Below, piece by piece: positions 42,243 to 50,436 of a stretch of 64,000 nucleotides of DNA; position 1 is the first letter of the stretch, and the number at the start of each line of letters is the position of its first letter. The notes under the pieces were generated by a model. That model ran no database searches, was not told the origin of the DNA, and saw only the letters and a list, made by a program, of their open reading frames with translations. The position numbers were made by a program, and so were the translations under genes. Source of the DNA: Aquimarina pacifica (GTDB lineage Bacteria > Bacteroidota > Bacteroidia > Flavobacteriales > Flavobacteriaceae); assembly GCF_000520955.1 (NCBI RefSeq), contig NZ_JACC01000039.1, positions 1-64,000 of the forward strand. Direction: 5' to 3'.

Positions 42243-42770
42243 ATGAATACATTGATCGAAACCAAAAGATTAGTATTAAGAGAAATTACTTTTGATGATA
42301 AAGAAGAATTATTTCTGTTACATTCTGATCCAAAAGTTCAAAAATGGACAGGAGAACCCGTTATTAAATCAATGAAGGAAGTAGAACAATCAATAGCGAT
42401 AAGACTTAAGGACTATAGAGAGTATGGATTCGGTCGATTAGCCGTAATACAAAAGGAAACAAGTAAATTTATTGGTTGGGCGGGATTAACTTATTTACCA
42501 GAATTTGATAAAGTGGATATTGGATACAGACTCAAAAAAAAATTCTGGGGAATGGGCTATGCAACAGAGGCCTCTAAAGCCATTATTGATTATGGTTTTA
42601 AAGTACTTAATCTTGATTTAATTATTGCCATAGCATTACCCGAAAACAAGACTTCGATCAGAGTAATGGAAAAAATAGGAATGGTATATGATAAGAAAGC
42701 TCCTTACGATGAAATAATACAAGAGGCAATTTGGTATAAATTAGAAAGAGAAACTTATAACCAAAAATAA
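42243..42770 (+). CDS. GNAT acetyltransferase, RimJ/RimL type
   Basis: 175 aa. It starts TLIETKRLVLREITFDDKEE, typical of the Acetyltransf_3 group, which acetylates protein N-termini or small molecules. FIGWAGLTYLPEFDKVDIGY forms the central strands. KFWGMGYATEASKAII is the acetyl-CoA binding motif, followed by NLDLIIAIALPENKTSIRVMEK and the terminal strand. The gap before it (42005-42242) shows no boundary site. It is a stand-alone gene and the substrate cannot be predicted. Confidence 0.88.
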   Translation: MNTLIETKRLVLREITFDDKEELFLLHSDPKVQKWTGEPVIKSMKEVEQSIAIRLKDYREYGFGRLAVIQKETSKFIGWAGLTYLPEFDKVDIGYRLKKKFWGMGYATEASKAIIDYGFKVLNLDLIIAIALPENKTSIRVMEKIGMVYDKKAPYDEIIQEAIWYKLERETYNQK

Positions 42771-42996
42771 AAACGAATTAAAAAGCAACCGCATATATCA
42801 AAATTATCAAAAAAACACCAAAAAACTATCCAAAACAGATTAAAACACGTAATACATCAAACATGAACCCTCTTAAAAAAGAAGAGGAACGAAACAGTTA
42901 GAATTAAAATCATAAATTTCTGGTACTAACTTCTCTAATTATATAGAAATAAATTATATTGCCCGCGTAATAATTAAAATTCAAAATATTAAAAAA

Positions 42997-43371
42997 ATGC
43001 AACGATTTAGTAAAAAGTACGTCATCACAAAAGAAATGGACTGGGAAGAGCTTGGTGGAGGAGTATCAAGAAAATTCTTAGGTTACGATAACCAAATCAT
43101 GATGGTAAAAGTGAAATTTGAGAAAGGAGCATTAGGTTCTCCTCATAAACATTTTCATACTCAAGCTACCTATTGTGTTTCAGGTAAGTTTGAATTTGAA
43201 ATTGATGGAGAAAAGAAAATTGTTGAAGCAGGAGATGGAGTTTATATTGAGCCTAATTTATTGCATAGTGCGGTTTGCTTAGAAGAAGGAATGCTTATTG
43301 ACACATTTAGTCCTGTAAGAGAAGATTTCTTAAGCGGTGGTGGGGTATCTTATTTTGGAGATAAAAAATAA
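42997..43371 (+). CDS. Small cupin-domain protein
   Basis: 124 aa, a single-domain cupin. Motif 1 is SPHKHFHTQATYCVSGKFEF: H-x-H-x(3), with Gln where Glu is usual. Motif 2 is AGDGVYIEPNLLHSAV (P-x-x-x-H). Metal binding is therefore likely. Such proteins often act as sugar or polyuronate-linked enzymes or sensors. A strong hairpin terminator lies 177 bp downstream. Confidence 0.85.
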   Translation: MQRFSKKYVITKEMDWEELGGGVSRKFLGYDNQIMMVKVKFEKGALGSPHKHFHTQATYCVSGKFEFEIDGEKKIVEAGDGVYIEPNLLHSAVCLEEGMLIDTFSPVREDFLSGGGVSYFGDKK

Positions 43372-43547
43372 TAAGAAAAACACTTCGAGAAGTAAACAGC
43401 CTTTTCTTAGATTATTCGACTTGGTAAAATTACTCAGAAAAAAGACTGATTATCTGCCGAGAGTTTTGACACGACACTATCAACAATATTGTATAGTTAG
43501 TTACTTATAGAATTTCCTATAGAGATAATGAGCATGTTTACTATCAC

Positions 43548-43590
43548 AATATCTAACCTGAAAATTCTGATTATTTTCAGGTTAGATATT
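43548..43590 (+). terminator. Strong hairpin, probable bidirectional terminator
   Basis: A perfect 18-bp stem, AATATCTAACCTGAAAAT (43548-43565) against ATTTTCAGGTTAGATATT (43573-43590), with a 7-nt loop. It is distant from the cupin stop but is the only terminator-like structure in the 43372-43808 gap. Confidence 0.6.
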
Positions 43591-43632
43591 ATAAAACAAT
43601 CTTTGGCATTCATAGTACAACGCACTCAAAAG

Positions 43633-43648
43633 TGTACTAGCTAGTACA
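43633..43648. promoter_or_regulatory. Perfect 16-bp palindrome, candidate operator
   Basis: TGTACTAGCTAGTACA is a perfect palindrome, 160 bp before the start of the next gene and just after the terminator hairpin. This is the right place for a dimeric-regulator binding site. No second copy was noticed. Confidence 0.35.
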
Positions 43649-43808
43649 AACACAATGTTATTTTTAAATTATAATATTCTGACTGATTATTAAAAAGTAT
43701 AGATTGAAAATAGCTCGGTTTCTTGACTTATTATACAATTTAACAACTTGTAGATATACTTACTTAAGATGTGCAAAATTGCATGTATTAATGAACCCAC
43801 CCTTAAAA

Positions 43809-44483
43809 ATGAAAAACATCTTATTCATTTTATTAATCGTAAATAACATATATTCTCAAAAAAATCTAGGAGAATATCTGTTTGTAAAAAATAACGGAGT
43901 TAGAATAATACTTTCATTTGAAACTGATAGCATCTTTACACAAAGAGCAGGTTCATCAATAAAAACTGGTTTTTATAAGGTAAAAAATGATTCGTTAATT
44001 TTAACGTATCACAAACCACACAACAATCTCACTATAAACACTATAAACATCCTCAGTAAAAAAAAACACAAAAGGGAATTTGATTCTATAAATATGAAAC
44101 TTTATAGTAAAGAATATAAAGAACTTTCTGTAACTAGACTTATTGAGAGTCAAATTACTTTAGATGGAGTAACAAAAACTAAGTCAAATATTACTGAAAG
44201 TCTTAATTTTTTGGCCAATAACTCAATTAATGATATAACTCATAAATTGCATATCATAGCTAATAAAAAAGATTCTATCTATTATGAATTAGAGAAAAGC
44301 TTTGACTACGAAATTGAAATAACCAACGACTTATCACAGTTAAAATATAAAACTGAAAACATTCTTTACTATTCTATAAAAGAATGGACACCACAAGATT
44401 TAATTTTAATTTATTATTCTGATGAAAGTAAAAAAAGGACTTTTCGATATAAAAAAATAAATCGCCCTAATACCCATAACTGA
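43809..44483 (+). CDS. Secreted protein of unknown function
   Basis: 224 aa. The ATG at 43809 is chosen because it starts a good signal peptide (MKNILFILLIVNNIYSQ). The open frame from a TTG at 43704 upstream has no such logic. The mature domain begins YLFVKNNGVRIILSFETDS with strand-turn patterns such as AGSSIKTGFYKVKNDSLIL, which suggest a lipocalin-like or other small beta barrel. The second half contains repeated Asp/Ser/Lys-rich strands. No family is recognised. Confidence 0.55.
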   Translation: MKNILFILLIVNNIYSQKNLGEYLFVKNNGVRIILSFETDSIFTQRAGSSIKTGFYKVKNDSLILTYHKPHNNLTINTINILSKKKHKREFDSINMKLYSKEYKELSVTRLIESQITLDGVTKTKSNITESLNFLANNSINDITHKLHIIANKKDSIYYELEKSFDYEIEITNDLSQLKYKTENILYYSIKEWTPQDLILIYYSDESKKRTFRYKKINRPNTHN

Positions 44484-44521
44484 AATTATATCCTGCGATA
44501 GTAGAAATATTCTCTTACTTG

Positions 44522-44600
44522 TCTTATTGCAAAAGTCTTTTCCTTATTTTTAAATCAAAACTAAAACACAGTAAGAGCTTTTCTTGTGCTTTATTCCAAA
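44522..44600 (+). repeat. Orphan centre of a boundary site
   Basis: TTTTTAAATCAAAACTAAAA and GAGCTTTTCTTGTGCT correspond to the centre of the site at 10223-10399 (AAACTCAAACTAAAAAACGC, AGCTTTTACTTGTGCT). No arms or cores remain. It is in frame with the next gene and creates a false N-terminal extension. Confidence 0.4.
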
Positions 44601-44602
44601 AA

Positions 44603-45226
44603 ATGATACTAAAATTCATAAAAAATATTTTCAAAAAAGGAACAGTAACATTTTTTAATGCAACTAATTATGAGTTAAAAAACTTCTTTTGTGGTTATGG
44701 TATATGCACGATCAAAAAAGATGAAATATCAATAAAAAACTACCCTTTTAAACCCTCTTTAGCAAATCCTAGTATTATTTTGAAAGCCGATGAAATTAAT
44801 TCTATCACTTTAACCGCTACTCCACCCCAATTATCATATAAAAATGATTGGATTTTTATCTCTGCAGAAAAATTAGAAGAATTGACAAAATTTGTCGAAA
44901 CTAACAATATTAAGATTTCAGAAAAAAATTGGACTTGGGATAATATTTTGGATCCATTTCTTGATACCGAATATACCGAAGAGGAAACAGAAAATACTAT
45001 AAATTCACTCATTAAAAATGGAATTAGTAGAGATATAGTTATTGATATAAGAAAAGAAGTATCTGAACAGATGTATAAATACAATTTCGATACAATGCTT
45101 TGGGAATGGGTTAGTCTGGGACTTTCTGATGTTTTACAAGCCATGAGAGTTAAATACTCAGATAAAGAGTTTCAGGTATTTTATAACAAAGCAATGGCAA
45201 TAGAGAATATGAACGTTAAGCAATAG
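44603..45226 (+). CDS. Cytoplasmic protein of unknown function
   Basis: 207 aa from the ATG at 44603; the upstream in-frame TTG at 44519 falls in site-derived sequence. There is no signal peptide. The N-terminal half (about 1-110) has beta-strand patterns, FFCGYGICTIKKDEISIKNY and EINSITLTATPPQLSY. The C-terminal half is helical, with DNILDPFLDTEYTEEETENT and a conserved-looking MLWEWVSLGLSDVL. I do not recognise a family. It may be a small enzyme-inhibitor or immunity-type protein, but nothing shows that directly. Confidence 0.55.
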   Translation: MILKFIKNIFKKGTVTFFNATNYELKNFFCGYGICTIKKDEISIKNYPFKPSLANPSIILKADEINSITLTATPPQLSYKNDWIFISAEKLEELTKFVETNNIKISEKNWTWDNILDPFLDTEYTEEETENTINSLIKNGISRDIVIDIRKEVSEQMYKYNFDTMLWEWVSLGLSDVLQAMRVKYSDKEFQVFYNKAMAIENMNVKQ

Positions 45227-45231
45227 GGGCT

Positions 45232-45400
45232 ATAAAACATAGCTCATTAAGTATAAAATCGAAAACACATATTCTCATAACTAAAACCAAAAAAGTATTT
45301 TAGCTTACAACTTAGAAAGTTTACCAAAATAAAAAAAATGTCTCTATACCAATCTCAAAATGTAGTATCTTTTCGCATACTATTTTTCATATATTTCGTT
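45232..45400 (+). repeat. Heavily decayed family B site
   Basis: The left part CTATAAAACATAGCTCATTA resembles 30249-30268. The right part, TGTCTCTATACCAATCTCAA with ATCTTTTCGCATACTATTTT, follows the family B right half (GGCTCTGTGTTAATCCGAAA, GTCTTTTTACACGCTACG). No cores are left. It suggests that the array once extended past 40.3 kb. Confidence 0.35.
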
Positions 45401-45478
45401 TTTAGCTCTAATTATTATAACGCAAGTACTACTACTTCTTCTAACTGAAAATAAAAATGGATAAAGAATTACATAATT

Positions 45479-45787
45479 ATGATACTCGAATTAGCGATAC
45501 TGAATGTTAAAAAAGGACTTGAAAAGCAATTTGAAATAGACTTTGATATTGCCGGAAAATATATTAGTTCAATAAAAGGATATAAAGGACATACATTAAA
45601 AAAATGTATCGAAGAAAACAATAAGTATGTTTTACTCGTAAATTGGGAAACAATTGAAGATCATACTATTGGTTTCAGAGAATCAACAGAATATCTAGAA
45701 TGGAAAAAAATGCTACATCTGTACTATGATCCTTTTCCAACGGTAGAACATTATGAGACCATTATTCAAAACAATACTAACAGCTAA
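45479..45787 (+). CDS. Antibiotic biosynthesis monooxygenase (ABM) fold protein
   Basis: 102 aa, a single dimeric alpha/beta ferredoxin-like ABM domain. It starts MILELAILNVKKGLEKQFE (strand 1 and helix 1). GYKGHTLKKCIEENNKYVLLVNWETIEDH is strand 2-3 with the family W-x-s/t-x-e-d-H, and a C-terminal strand, PFPTVEHYETI, ends it. Members oxidise quinones, degrade haem or are non-enzymatic. It lies 44 bp before an AraC gene on the same strand and probably forms an operon with it. Confidence 0.82.
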   Translation: MILELAILNVKKGLEKQFEIDFDIAGKYISSIKGYKGHTLKKCIEENNKYVLLVNWETIEDHTIGFRESTEYLEWKKMLHLYYDPFPTVEHYETIIQNNTNS

Positions 45788-45831
45788 TATGCTCACCATT
45801 AGAAACCAAATTTGATTGATAAAACAACATT

Positions 45832-46674
45832 TTGACTCAAGATCACAAATATTTTAAATATAAAGATTTTACGATTGTTGAAAAAATGAAGGTTCGTACA
45901 CCCTTAAAGTACGAAGCTATTTTTCAAGACAGAGGATGTTTTATATATTTTAAGAATGGTAATACCAAATTACTATCTAGTGAACATAATACAGAAATAA
46001 GGGGAAAAGAAGCTATTTTGTTAAAATGTGGAAGTAATTTTCTTGAAATACTTCAAAAAAATAATGATGAAGAATTAGAAACCATTGTGATTCATCTTTT
46101 TCCAGAATTGATTAAAGAAATTTATAAAAATGAAATCCCAACTACAATTATTAAACGAACCAATAGTGAGCAAAGTATAAAAATTTCTTCGAATGATTTA
46201 ATAACGAAATTTATTGACTCTTTAGAATTTTATTTTGAGAATCCAACCTTAGTAAATAATGATTTACTTGAATTAAAGGTCAAGGAACTATTATTACTAC
46301 TCATTCAGACTAACTATATAGATTCAGTTCAACAACTAATTACAGATTTATATAGTACCAAAGCCATAAAATTAAATGAGGTTATTGCTTTACATACATT
46401 TTCTAATCTTTCTGTTCAGGAACTGGCCAAGCTTTGTAATATGAGTCTTTCATCCTTTAAAAGGGCTTTTAGGAACTTTTTCAATGACAGTCCTAACAAT
46501 TATATCAATACTCAAAAAATTAACAAAGCCAAAGAATTGTTGCTAGTAAGCGAATTAAGTATAAGTGACATTGCTTATGAAACAGGATTTAATGATCCTC
46601 AATACTTTACAAGATTATTCAAAAAACGTATTGGTCTCTCTCCTACCGAATTCAGAGTGCAACAAACTACCTGA
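45832..46674 (+). CDS. AraC-family transcriptional regulator
   Basis: 280 aa from a TTG start; an internal ATG at MKVRTPLKYEAIF is an alternative. The N-terminal ligand-binding domain (about 1-165) is cupin-like. The C-terminal double HTH has LSVQELAKLCNMSLSSFKRA and ISDIAYETGFNDPQYFTRLF, followed by the signature KKRIGLSPTEFR. It lies directly downstream of the ABM-fold gene and upstream of an NTF2-like gene. It may regulate either. This is the ExsA/YesN-like type common in Flavobacteriia. Confidence 0.87.
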   Translation: MTQDHKYFKYKDFTIVEKMKVRTPLKYEAIFQDRGCFIYFKNGNTKLLSSEHNTEIRGKEAILLKCGSNFLEILQKNNDEELETIVIHLFPELIKEIYKNEIPTTIIKRTNSEQSIKISSNDLITKFIDSLEFYFENPTLVNNDLLELKVKELLLLLIQTNYIDSVQQLITDLYSTKAIKLNEVIALHTFSNLSVQELAKLCNMSLSSFKRAFRNFFNDSPNNYINTQKINKAKELLLVSELSISDIAYETGFNDPQYFTRLFKKRIGLSPTEFRVQQTT

Positions 46675-46710
46675 CCCTTTTGTCCATATCATTGGTCGTT
46701 TTCTACATTA

Positions 46711-46737
46711 TTGTAGTAAAACTCAATCATACTTTTG
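46711..46737 (+). promoter_or_regulatory. Probable Bacteroidota promoter (TTG-N16-TACTTTTG)
   Basis: TACTTTTG (46730-46737) fits the -7 consensus TAnnTTTG. A TTG (46711-46713) lies 16 bp upstream, near the usual -33 spacing. The next start codon, at 46765, is 27 bp downstream. Confidence 0.5.
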
Positions 46738-46764
46738 CCTTGTATTATTTTAATAATCAAGACA

Positions 46765-47256
46765 ATGAAAAAAGTAATAACCCTTTTAGTCATTAGTATT
46801 ATCGTATGTAGCATCAATGCTCAAAACGTACAATCAACTATCAATGACAATTCAAAAACAGAAAAAATGGATAAAAAAAACAGAGAATTACAGAGTTTTA
46901 ATGATTACAGAGATGTCGAAAAAGCTTTGGAGCCTTATATTAAAACGGCAAAGTCAGGAGATGGAAAATTAAGCCGGACTGCATTTTATGACCATGCACA
47001 TATCATAGGTTCAATAGAGGGGCAAGTTTATAATATGACCGCAGATGAATTTGGCGTTGCAGTGAGTGATGGTGGCCCATCAGAAAACGTTCAATCTCAT
47101 ATTGCATGGATTGATATTTCTGGACCAGCTGCAGCTGCAAAAGTAGAATTTTATGACTGGAATGGATTTCGCTTTACTGATTTCTTTGTCTTATTCAAAA
47201 AAGAAGGAGAATGGAAAATAAGTGGTAAAGTGTACGATTCTCATACTAAAAATTAA
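46765..47256 (+). CDS. Secreted NTF2-like (putative lumazine-binding) protein
   Basis: 163 aa from the ATG at 46765. An in-frame TTG at 46735 lies within the promoter. The signal peptide is MKKVITLLVISIIVCSINAQ. An NTF2-like fold of the Lumazine_bd_2 group follows: a helix with DYRDVEKALEPYIKTAKSGD, then HAHIIGSIEGQVYNMTADEF, and C-terminal strands FFVLFKKEGEWKISGKVYD. These proteins are isomerase- or binding-type and of unknown role. A second member is at 58702-59154. A stem-loop follows at 47336-47367. Confidence 0.82.
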   Translation: MKKVITLLVISIIVCSINAQNVQSTINDNSKTEKMDKKNRELQSFNDYRDVEKALEPYIKTAKSGDGKLSRTAFYDHAHIIGSIEGQVYNMTADEFGVAVSDGGPSENVQSHIAWIDISGPAAAAKVEFYDWNGFRFTDFFVLFKKEGEWKISGKVYDSHTKN

Positions 47257-47335
47257 AATTCAAAACAGTATAGACTCACTTGTAATTATTACGATTTGAG
47301 AGATCAATAACAATACACTAAATTAGGCATTAACA

Positions 47336-47367
47336 ATAGTGGTTTAGGTGTTCACCTAGATCACTAT
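47336..47367 (+). terminator. Two-part stem-loop, possible terminator
   Basis: ATAGTG/CACTAT and TAGGTG/CACCTA nest into one hairpin with a small internal mismatch and a 2-nt loop. There is no long T run, so termination is uncertain; a regulatory hairpin is possible. 47397-47464 vaguely resembles a family B right arm. Confidence 0.4.
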
Positions 47368-47464
47368 TTAAGTAAATTAAAGTATATTGTATGCATAAAT
47401 GCGGCTATATTAAGTCCATTTACTCTATATATACAAGATTGCTACCTGTAACGTATCTAAACTA

Positions 47465-48370
47465 ATGAGCAGAGTCATAACATCAGTATTTTTTTTCCTC
47501 TTTTTAAGTTTGGGTTTTTCACAAAACGGAAAATTACACTCTAAAAGATTAGTTGATATTTCAAAAACTCCGATTTGGAACAGCATTTCTCAAGACAATA
47601 AATTGAATTCAAATTTCGAACATTTAAATAAATTGAATTTCTATTTTATTACTTACGAAAGTGACAACCGTACAATTAAAGGTTTGTTAGTTGAGCCAAA
47701 AAAAGAAGGTAAATATCCAGTGGTGATTTTTAATCGCGGAGGAAACAGAGATTTTGCTCCATTAACGGTTGCGACGATGATAATGTATACTTCTAAATTA
47801 GCAGAACAAGGTTATGTAATAATAGGAAGCAACTACAGGACAAAAGATGAATTTGGGGGTATGGAGATAAATGATGTATTGAATTTAACAGAAACTGTAA
47901 AAGAAATTGAAAAAGCCAACGCGAATTGTATTGGGATGTTTGGTTGGTCGAGAGGTGGAATGATGACCTACTTAGCCCTCAAAAAATCAGACCTAATAAA
48001 GACTGCTATTATAGGAAATGGAACATCTGACTTATTTGACATAGCCAAGTTTAGACCAAAAATGGAAACTAATGTCTTTGCCGAATGTATTCCTAATTAT
48101 TGGAATAACAAAGAAGAAGCATTAAAAAAACGTTCAGCCATTTATTGGGTAGACCAATTAAGCAAAAATAGTAGTCTCTTAATTTTATGCGGAATCAAAG
48201 ATAAAAGAGTAAACCCAGAACAAGCAGACAAAATCGCCAACAAATTAAAAGAAATAAACTACGATTTTGAATTAAAAAAATTTGATACAGACCACTTTTT
48301 TTCAGAATATAAAACAGAACTGAACGAAACGGTAATAGGATGGTTTGACAAACGATTAAAAAAAGAATAA
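47465..48370 (+). CDS. Secreted alpha/beta-hydrolase (prolyl-oligopeptidase/dienelactone type)
   Basis: 301 aa with a signal peptide (about 1-20, ending GFSQ). The alpha/beta-hydrolase core shows KYPVVIFNRGGNRDF (oxyanion strand), the nucleophile elbow GMFGWSRGGMMTYLAL (G-W-S-R-G-G, Ser about 164), the acid in LILCGIKDKRVNPEQAD and the His in KKFDTDHFFSE. It probably cleaves an ester or peptide in the periplasm. A Crp/Fnr-type gene starts 23 bp after its stop and an MBL-fold gene follows, so the three may be one transcription unit. Confidence 0.87.
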   Translation: MSRVITSVFFFLFLSLGFSQNGKLHSKRLVDISKTPIWNSISQDNKLNSNFEHLNKLNFYFITYESDNRTIKGLLVEPKKEGKYPVVIFNRGGNRDFAPLTVATMIMYTSKLAEQGYVIIGSNYRTKDEFGGMEINDVLNLTETVKEIEKANANCIGMFGWSRGGMMTYLALKKSDLIKTAIIGNGTSDLFDIAKFRPKMETNVFAECIPNYWNNKEEALKKRSAIYWVDQLSKNSSLLILCGIKDKRVNPEQADKIANKLKEINYDFELKKFDTDHFFSEYKTELNETVIGWFDKRLKKE

Positions 48371-48393
48371 CCTGTCGACAACATACAAAAAAT

Positions 48394-48963
48394 ATGTTCC
48401 AAGAAATTTCTAAATTCTTTAAAACCGAATATCCGCTCAATGAACATGGATTAGAAGAGTTGTTTTCTTTATTTAAAATAGAAAATTATAAGAAAGGAAC
48501 TATAATACTCAAAGCAGACTCTAAAGACAAAAAACTTCGTTTTCTAAATAATGGTGTAGTACGGGAATTTTATTCTAATCAGAAAAAAGAAGTAAATATC
48601 AATTTTTATGTTAAACCGCAATTTATCTCAGACCTATTAACTTTTAGTCAAAACTCTTCAACCAAAAAAAATCAAGAATGTATAACTTCTGTAGAGGTAT
48701 TAAGTATAGAACGACACTCTTTTTTTGATTTACTAGAAAAATACGAATGTGGAAAATCCTTTGTTGAGTCATCATTTAAGAAGTTATTAAAACAAAAAGA
48801 AATGTTAGAGTTCAATCGAATAACCAAAACACCCGATGAACTTTATAAAGAATTATTTATATACAAACCCGAATGGCTTCAATACGTTCCTCAATATCAT
48901 ATTGCTTCTTATTTAAATATAACACCCGAAACATTAAGTAGAATAAGAAAACGTACTTCTTGA
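48394..48963 (+). CDS. Crp/Fnr-family regulator
   Basis: 189 aa, standard for the Bacteroidota cyclic-nucleotide-binding-fold regulators. The N-terminal beta-roll (about 25-115) contains YKKGTIILKADSKDKKLRF and FLNNGVVREFYS. A dimerisation helix follows (about 118-140). The compact C-terminal HTH has YHIASYLNITPETLSRIRKR, ending almost at the C-terminus, as usual in this subgroup. The cyclic-nucleotide pocket residues are not obviously conserved, so the ligand is unknown. It probably regulates the neighbouring hydrolase or MBL genes. Confidence 0.85.
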   Translation: MFQEISKFFKTEYPLNEHGLEELFSLFKIENYKKGTIILKADSKDKKLRFLNNGVVREFYSNQKKEVNINFYVKPQFISDLLTFSQNSSTKKNQECITSVEVLSIERHSFFDLLEKYECGKSFVESSFKKLLKQKEMLEFNRITKTPDELYKELFIYKPEWLQYVPQYHIASYLNITPETLSRIRKRTS

Positions 48964-49020
48964 TTTGAATCAATGGATATCTTACCTATCAATTAGATAT
49001 TTGTAAAAATATTTGATACT

Positions 49021-49809
49021 ATGCTAAAAATCCATCAAATCAGAAATGCCACTATGGTTCTTGAAACAGAAAACGAAGCTATTTTGATTGACCCAATGTT
49101 AGGTGACCAAGGAATCATGCCAAGTTTTACACTGTTCAGACATAAAGCTAGAAAAAACCCAACAGTACCCCTACCCCAGAACATAAATACTATCTTAGAA
49201 AAAGTAACTTATTGTTTAATAACACATCGACATCCTGACCACCTAGATAGTAAAGGAATACAATTCTTGATTAAAAAGAACATTCCTGTTATTTGTAGTA
49301 TAAAAGATAAAAAAGCATTAACAAAAAAAGGACTGAATATTGTTCAAACCTTAAAATATTGGGAAAAACAAACCTTTTTAGGAGGAACTATTGAAGGTAT
49401 CCCTGCTAAACACGGTTATGGAGTCGTTTCTAAATTAATGGGAAATGTAATCGGGTTTTTTATTAAGCTTCCTAATCAAAAATCTATTTACTTAAGTTCA
49501 GACACAATATACACAGAGTCAGTTGACAAAGTACTAAAGAATTATAACCCAGAAATTAGTGTTTTGGCTTGCGGAACTGCGCAATTTGATTTGTTTAAGC
49601 AATTGATAATGAGTGTTGATGATATCATAAAATTTGTAAAAAACTCTTCAGGCAAAGTTATTGCAAACCATATGGAATCAATAAATCATTGCCCATTAAC
49701 GCGAGATAAATTAAAAACTATTCTTAGGGATAACCGTCTAATGTATAAAGTTTATATCCCCGAAGATGGAGAAATACTAGAAATCGATCATATAGAAAAC
49801 AAAGGGTAA
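49021..49809 (+). CDS. MBL-fold metallo-hydrolase (UlaG-like)
   Basis: 262 aa. A cytoplasmic metallo-beta-lactamase fold of the UlaG-like group: it starts with IRNATMVLETENEAILIDPM, and the metal motif is LITHRHPDHLDSKG (H-x-H-x-D-H). KHGYG supplies a further His, and SSDTIYTESVDKVL contains the Asp bridge. The final His is in NHMESINHCPLTRDKL. Such proteins hydrolyse lactones, phosphodiesters or N-acyl compounds. It starts 57 bp after the Crp/Fnr-type gene, probably in the same unit. Confidence 0.88.
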   Translation: MLKIHQIRNATMVLETENEAILIDPMLGDQGIMPSFTLFRHKARKNPTVPLPQNINTILEKVTYCLITHRHPDHLDSKGIQFLIKKNIPVICSIKDKKALTKKGLNIVQTLKYWEKQTFLGGTIEGIPAKHGYGVVSKLMGNVIGFFIKLPNQKSIYLSSDTIYTESVDKVLKNYNPEISVLACGTAQFDLFKQLIMSVDDIIKFVKNSSGKVIANHMESINHCPLTRDKLKTILRDNRLMYKVYIPEDGEILEIDHIENKG

Positions 49810-50436
49810 AAAAATTGAATTCATAGAGTGGAAGAAAGAACACGATTATGAATGAAAAAATGAAAAGTAGCACTTTACAATTGTTTTTATATCCATCAAC
49901 AATTCATACGTGTATAATTAGTTTTACTCCTATTTACCGTATAATTTTAGAACGTAAGATTTATATTTTAAGCAAGAAAAGACAACGATTATTAGCCACA
50001 ACCTATAAAATCAACCTCTCGGTGGTATAATACTTACGAAAATACACCTAGGTTTTCTATTCAGTTTTTATTTCCTAAATTACATACTTAACGATACAAC
50101 AAACTATCTAAAAACAAGATATTAGAGATGGTGCAGACACATAGACTTTAAACAAAAGTAGAAACTAAAAAAGATAAAGCTTAATTATGACGAACCTAAT
50201 AATTTTTAATTTCCCTCTTTTTAGCTTTAAATTTTCCGTTATCGGGCCAAAAATTAGTAATTAAAGACTCGACATTAGTAACATAACTATAAGAAGATTA
50301 TGAGATCTTAAAAAAATGGTGTTTGAAAAATATCATCCCGGCTTATAGAGATACCAAGACAGTAAGACTATCGAAAAGCATTTCTTAACACTCAAAGAAG
50401 AGCTGAACAGAAGTTTATTAACTACAAAAATAAATA
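49810..50436. other. Gene-free gap, 627 bp
   Basis: A 60-codon frame at 49848-50030 has no features of a real gene. Around 50330-50400 one frame reads CLKNIIPAYRDTKTVRL, possibly a decayed coding remnant. No boundary site, tRNA or clear terminator was seen. Confidence 0.4.

Noticed and set aside
47336-47367. Riboswitch upstream of the alpha/beta-hydrolase
   Set aside because: Only one stem-loop, no conserved riboswitch core. It fits better as a 3' hairpin of the preceding gene.
49848-50030. 60-codon ORF after the MBL-fold gene
   Set aside because: No signal, motif or coding-like composition, and it lies in a decayed gap.
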